DNA of 8,430 nucleotides, taken from assembly GCA_001804045.1 (NCBI GenBank), contig MHFD01000063.1, positions 13,124-21,553 of the forward strand. The letters are read 5' to 3'. The notes beneath the pieces were generated by a model. That model was not told the origin of the DNA. It made no database searches and saw only the letters and a list, made by a program, of their open reading frames with translations. Within the stretch, counting starts at the first letter, position 1; every line of letters starts with the position of its first letter. Positions 5,968 through 8,430 of this stretch are shown piece by piece. Source of the DNA: Omnitrophica bacterium RBG_13_46_9 (GTDB lineage: Bacteria; Omnitrophota; Gorgyraeia; JABMRN01; RBG-13-46-9). A program made the translations under genes and the position numbers.

Positions 5968-6096
5968 AATCGTTCGGTGGTACTTTCTTAAGCCGCCCGC
6001 CACCGACGCAATGGATAGAATCCTGCTCGACGGGTAACCGGGTATCCGTCCATGCAAGCATTCGGTGCTGCGTTCGAATGCGATCATATCAGCACC

Positions 6097-8211
6097 CTAA
6101 CCTTCGAGCCTCCTTGTTATCTTTTCTATTGCGAAACTTTCTATTATATCGCCTGCTTTTACGTTGTCATGGCCCTCCAAGGATAATCCGCATTCAAAAC
6201 CTTCCCTGGCTTCTTTAACGTCATCCTTTAAATGTTTAAGCGACTTTATCCTTCCTTTATAAATCACTTCTTTATTCCTTACAAGCTTAACATTTCCGGA
6301 ACGCGGAATGGCCCCTTTTACAACATAGCATCCGGCGATAGTGCCTACTTTCGAAACCCTAAAAATCTGCCTTACCTGGGCCCTGCCTAAAAAAACCTCT
6401 TTTATAACGGGCTCCAACAGTCCTTCCAACGCGGCCCTGACATCCGCGATCGCCTCGTAAATTATGTCGTACACTTTTATCTCTACCATCTCCTTCTTGG
6501 ATATCTCTTCGGCCTTCTGCTCCACCTTAACATTAAATCCTATGATAATGGCATTTGAAACCAGCGCCAGCATCACGTCGGACTCATTTATGTTGCCCAC
6601 GCCCATATGAATAACGTTAAGTTTTACTTCTTTGGTGGGTAGCTCATCGAGTGATTTCTTCAAAGCCTCTATAGAACCCTGGACATCGCCTTTTATTAGC
6701 ACTTTTAGCTCTTTGATCAACCCCTCTTTTATGCCTTTATAAAGCTCTTCGAGCGTCATCCTCTGCAACCCCTTAAGGCGCAAGAGCCTGTCTTCCGCCT
6801 GTTTCAACTGGGAAAGGGTACGAGCTTTCTTCTCATCCTTCACTACAAAAAACTCATCGCCTGCTTCCGGCACACCTGAAAGACCCAGGATCTCCGCAGG
6901 CGTAGAAGGCGGAGCCTCGGTAATCCTTTTTCCTTTATCGTTAATCATGGCCTTTACCCTGCCGTAATGTAGCCCGCTTAAAACAACTTCGCCGACTCTA
7001 AGCGTGCCGTTCTTTACCAAAACGGTGGCCACCGGCCCCTGCCCCGGAGACAGCTTGCCTTCTATGACAACCCCGCGTCCGCGCAAATTTGGATTGCCTT
7101 TTAATTCCAGTATCTCGGCTTCCAAAAGAAGCATCTCCAGAAGCCGGTCTACCCCTTCCCCCGTTTTAGCCGAAACAGAGACGACGATAGTCTTGCCGCC
7201 CCATTCCTCGGGAGTCAACTCGAGTTCCGAAAGTTGTTTTTTCACTTTATCCAGACTTATGTTAGGCAGGTCGCATTTATTTACGGCGACAACTATAGGG
7301 GCATTTGCGGCTTTGGCATGGTCTATGGCCTCTACGGTCTGAGGCATTATTCCGTCATCGGCCGCGACTACCAGTACTACGATGTCCGTTGCGTTGGCGC
7401 CTCTTGCCCTCATAGCCGTAAAAGCATGGTGGCCGGGGGTGTCTAAAAAAGTAACCTGCCCTTTATCTGGGATGTCCACCTCATATGCGCCTATATGCTG
7501 TGTTATCCCGCCTTTTTCTTTTGCTGTTATTTTTGTCTTTCTGATATAGTCCAAAAGAGATGTCTTGCCGTGGTCAACGTGTCCCATTAAAGTCACTATC
7601 GGCGCTCTTACAATCAAGCCTTTCTTCTCCCCGTGATGTTCTGCCTCTTTATGTTCTTTCAAAAGCTCTTCTTCCATAGTCGGGGGCCTCTTTATCTCAT
7701 AGTCATATTTTCGGGCTATTTCAATCACGACATTGTCAGCCAGGCTCTGATTCAAGCTTGCAAAGACATTCTTTTTCATCAGATCCTTTATAAGTTCGTT
7801 TGGCTTTGTGTTTAATTTCATTGCAAGCTGTTTTACCGTAACGGGCAATTCGACCTCCAATACCTTCGAAGGCTTTTTCTCTTCCTTTATCTCGGTCTTG
7901 GTTTCGGGTTTTTTCTCTTTTTTAGCCTCATCACTGACTTTATGGGCTTCATGTTTCTTCTCTTCTTTTATCTCGGTCTTGGTTTCGGGTTTTTTCTCTT
8001 TTTTAGCCTCATCCCTGACTTTATGGGCTTCATGCTTTTTCTCTTCTTTTTTAGGCGGTTCCTTTATTTCGTGGCGCATGATCTCAGCTGTCTCATCGTC
8101 CACAACGCTCATATGCCCTTTTACCTTAACGCCAAGCTTGTTAAGGCGCGCTATAAGGTCTTTGCTTGTCATGTCGAATTCTTTCGCAAGTTGATGAATG
8201 CGTATGCTCAT
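6097..8211 (-). CDS. infB: Translation initiation factor IF-2
   Basis: 704 residues, close to Thermotoga and Bacillus IF-2 and shorter than the E. coli form. A GTPase that brings fMet-tRNA to the 30S subunit and promotes 50S joining. Domains: IF2-N at 1-50 (RIHQLAKEFDMTSKDLIARL), a Lys/Glu-rich charged linker at about 50-115 with two 27-residue tandem repeats, a second IF2-N-like module at about 122-175 (LPVTVKQLAMKLNTKPNEL), then the G domain: G1 GHVDHGKT (210-217), G2 GITQHIG (235-241), G3 DTPGHHAF (257-264), G4 NKCD (311-314), G5 SAK (347-349). The C-terminal domains follow: IKGDVQGSIEAL (506-517) and the fMet-tRNA-binding C2 region (VGTIAGCYVVKGAIPRSG 622-639 and GHDNVKAGDIIESF 680-693). 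All GTPase motifs are intact. GAGG at 8219-8222 is 7 bases before ATG; the gap to nusA is 26 bases. Confidence 0.98.
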   Translation of the reverse strand: MSIRIHQLAKEFDMTSKDLIARLNKLGVKVKGHMSVVDDETAEIMRHEIKEPPKKEEKKHEAHKVRDEAKKEKKPETKTEIKEEKKHEAHKVSDEAKKEKKPETKTEIKEEKKPSKVLEVELPVTVKQLAMKLNTKPNELIKDLMKKNVFASLNQSLADNVVIEIARKYDYEIKRPPTMEEELLKEHKEAEHHGEKKGLIVRAPIVTLMGHVDHGKTSLLDYIRKTKITAKEKGGITQHIGAYEVDIPDKGQVTFLDTPGHHAFTAMRARGANATDIVVLVVAADDGIMPQTVEAIDHAKAANAPIVVAVNKCDLPNISLDKVKKQLSELELTPEEWGGKTIVVSVSAKTGEGVDRLLEMLLLEAEILELKGNPNLRGRGVVIEGKLSPGQGPVATVLVKNGTLRVGEVVLSGLHYGRVKAMINDKGKRITEAPPSTPAEILGLSGVPEAGDEFFVVKDEKKARTLSQLKQAEDRLLRLKGLQRMTLEELYKGIKEGLIKELKVLIKGDVQGSIEALKKSLDELPTKEVKLNVIHMGVGNINESDVMLALVSNAIIIGFNVKVEQKAEEISKKEMVEIKVYDIIYEAIADVRAALEGLLEPVIKEVFLGRAQVRQIFRVSKVGTIAGCYVVKGAIPRSGNVKLVRNKEVIYKGRIKSLKHLKDDVKEAREGFECGLSLEGHDNVKAGDIIESFAIEKITRRLEG
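7885..8046 (-). repeat. Two 81-base in-frame tandem repeats within infB
   Basis: Copy 1 at 7966-8046 and copy 2 at 7885-7965 encode IF-2 residues 56-82 and 83-109. By eye they differ at 4 of 81 bases, giving one residue change (R in the first, S in the second, in HKV[R/S]DEAKK). The EEKK that opens each copy appears again right after the second copy. The encoded stretch is charged linker, so length change there is tolerated. Confidence 0.93.
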
Positions 8212-8218
8212 GTGGTTA

Positions 8219-8222
8219 CCTC
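8219..8222 (-). promoter_or_regulatory. Shine-Dalgarno site of infB
   Basis: GAGG followed by TAACCAC and the ATG at 8211; 7-base spacing. It confirms the start at the beginning of the IF2-N domain. Confidence 0.65.
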
Positions 8223-8237
8223 ATAAAATTTGAAATT

Positions 8238-8430
8238 CTAATTTTCTCCCGCTTTAGGAGAATCGTCGGTGGTATCTGTCTCGGACTTCGGGCGCTCTCC
8301 GTCCTTTTCTTCTTTGACGGATGTGGCGGATTCACCAAGGCTGGGGATCCCGGATTCATCCCCCAGGTTTTTCTTGGCAGAAGCGATAATCTTTTCCGCA
8401 GTCTTCTTGCCTACGCCGTTTAATTTCACC
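8238..8430 (-). CDS. nusA: Probable transcription factor NusA, C-terminal end only
   Basis: About 63 codons are visible and the frame is open at the right window edge, so the start is outside. The visible part opens with a helix-hairpin-helix: LNGVGKKTAEKIIASAKK, with the typical hydrophobic-x-GVG-x-KTAEKI pattern, followed by a hydrophilic acidic tail rich in Glu, Asp, Ser and Thr (LGESATSVKEEKDGERPKSE and on) ending in PKAGEN. Many NusA proteins outside the Firmicutes end in HhH-type repeats, and nusA directly before infB is one of the most conserved bacterial gene pairs; the stop lies 26 bases from the infB start. The identification therefore rests mostly on context: the KH and S1 domains that would prove it are not in the window. 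Alternative: another HhH-containing nucleic-acid-binding protein. The GTG at 8429 is an internal valine codon, not a start. Confidence 0.72.
   Translation of the reverse strand, partial: VKLNGVGKKTAEKIIASAKKNLGDESGIPSLGESATSVKEEKDGERPKSETDTTDDSPKAGEN

Larger units (their letters stand above)
5888..6096 (-). promoter_or_regulatory. Possible structured leader between infB and trpS
   Basis: In the minus-strand RNA, GGTGCTG (6096-6090) can pair with CAGCACC (6070-6064), while GCATTCG (6081-6075) can pair with CGAATGC (6064-6058); these interleave and share one base, so they are alternatives or a pseudoknot. Further down, 6050-6043 pairs with 6036-6029 (8 positions, one A-C mismatch), GGATA/TATCC (6047-6043 with 6017-6013) competes with it, and CGTCGGTGG (6008-6000) pairs with CCACCGAACG (5980-5971) with one bulge. 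A weak CAGC/GTTG hairpin and eight T follow. No riboswitch or T-box family is recognised. Whether this controls trpS is inference. Confidence 0.4.

Noticed and set aside
5973..5984. T-box-like GGTGGTAC on the plus strand
   Set aside because: It is on the strand opposite to all genes; the minus strand lacks the T-box consensus at the expected position before the T-run.
6071..6081. GTTCGAAT resembling a tRNA T-loop on the plus strand
   Set aside because: The base after the loop is G where C61 is required to pair, the T stem does not form, and no acceptor, D or anticodon arms fit.
5860..6087. 75-codon minus-strand frame in the infB-trpS gap, ATG 9 bases after the infB stop with an AGGG-like site before it
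   Set aside because: No recognisable domain, overlaps the start of trpS by 28 bases in another frame, and covers the inverted repeats that explain the region better. A comparison of relatives for codon-biased change would settle it.

Overview
This window is a single block of bacterial housekeeping genes, all read from the minus strand, so transcription runs from the right end to the left. In transcription order it holds: the 3' end of a probable nusA, infB (initiation factor IF-2), trpS (tryptophanyl-tRNA synthetase), scpA and scpB (the two non-SMC subunits of the chromosome condensation complex), pheA (chorismate mutase / prephenate dehydratase), hisC (PLP aminotransferase) and the 5' part of aroF (DAHP synthase, cut by the left edge). 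No transposase, integrase, phage gene, rRNA, tRNA, CRISPR array, toxin or defence gene is visible.

Organism: bacterial, moderate GC, Shine-Dalgarno sites of the GGAGG type. The chain nusA-infB-trpS-scpA-scpB-pheA-hisC-aroF is not the Proteobacterial or Firmicute arrangement: rbfA does not follow infB, and the ylxR/L7Ae-type genes are absent between nusA and infB. A TrpRS with a Cys cluster, a Thermotoga-like type I-beta DAHP synthase and this layout suggest a deep-branching or candidate-phylum bacterium (Omnitrophota or another PVC-side lineage). That is inference from gene order and protein feel, not a search result.

Region by region (right to left): 8430-6097 is the translation/transcription-factor block. 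6096-5888 is a 209-base gap rich in short inverted repeats with mutually exclusive partners, ending in an 8-T run ahead of trpS. 5887-4085 is trpS-scpA. 4084-3612 is a 473-base non-coding island made of several unrelated families of degenerate short repeats plus a hairpin flanked by direct repeats. 3611-1 is scpB-pheA-hisC-aroF, with scpB and pheA overlapping and the rest separated by under 90 bases.

How they work together: aroF opens the shikimate pathway, pheA takes chorismate through prephenate to phenylpyruvate, and hisC, with no other his gene in view, probably supplies the final transamination to phenylalanine (and perhaps tyrosine) as well as or instead of the histidine step. Both the first enzyme (N-terminal ferredoxin-like domain) and PheA (ACT domain with intact GAL and ESRP motifs) carry the domains expected for end-product feedback. 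ScpA and ScpB act with SMC, which is not in the window.

I did not find a convincing new enzymatic or defence system. The two things I would examine first are the repeat island between scpA and scpB and the possible structured leader between infB and trpS; a recent 81-base in-frame duplication in infB is a third clear, smaller observation.
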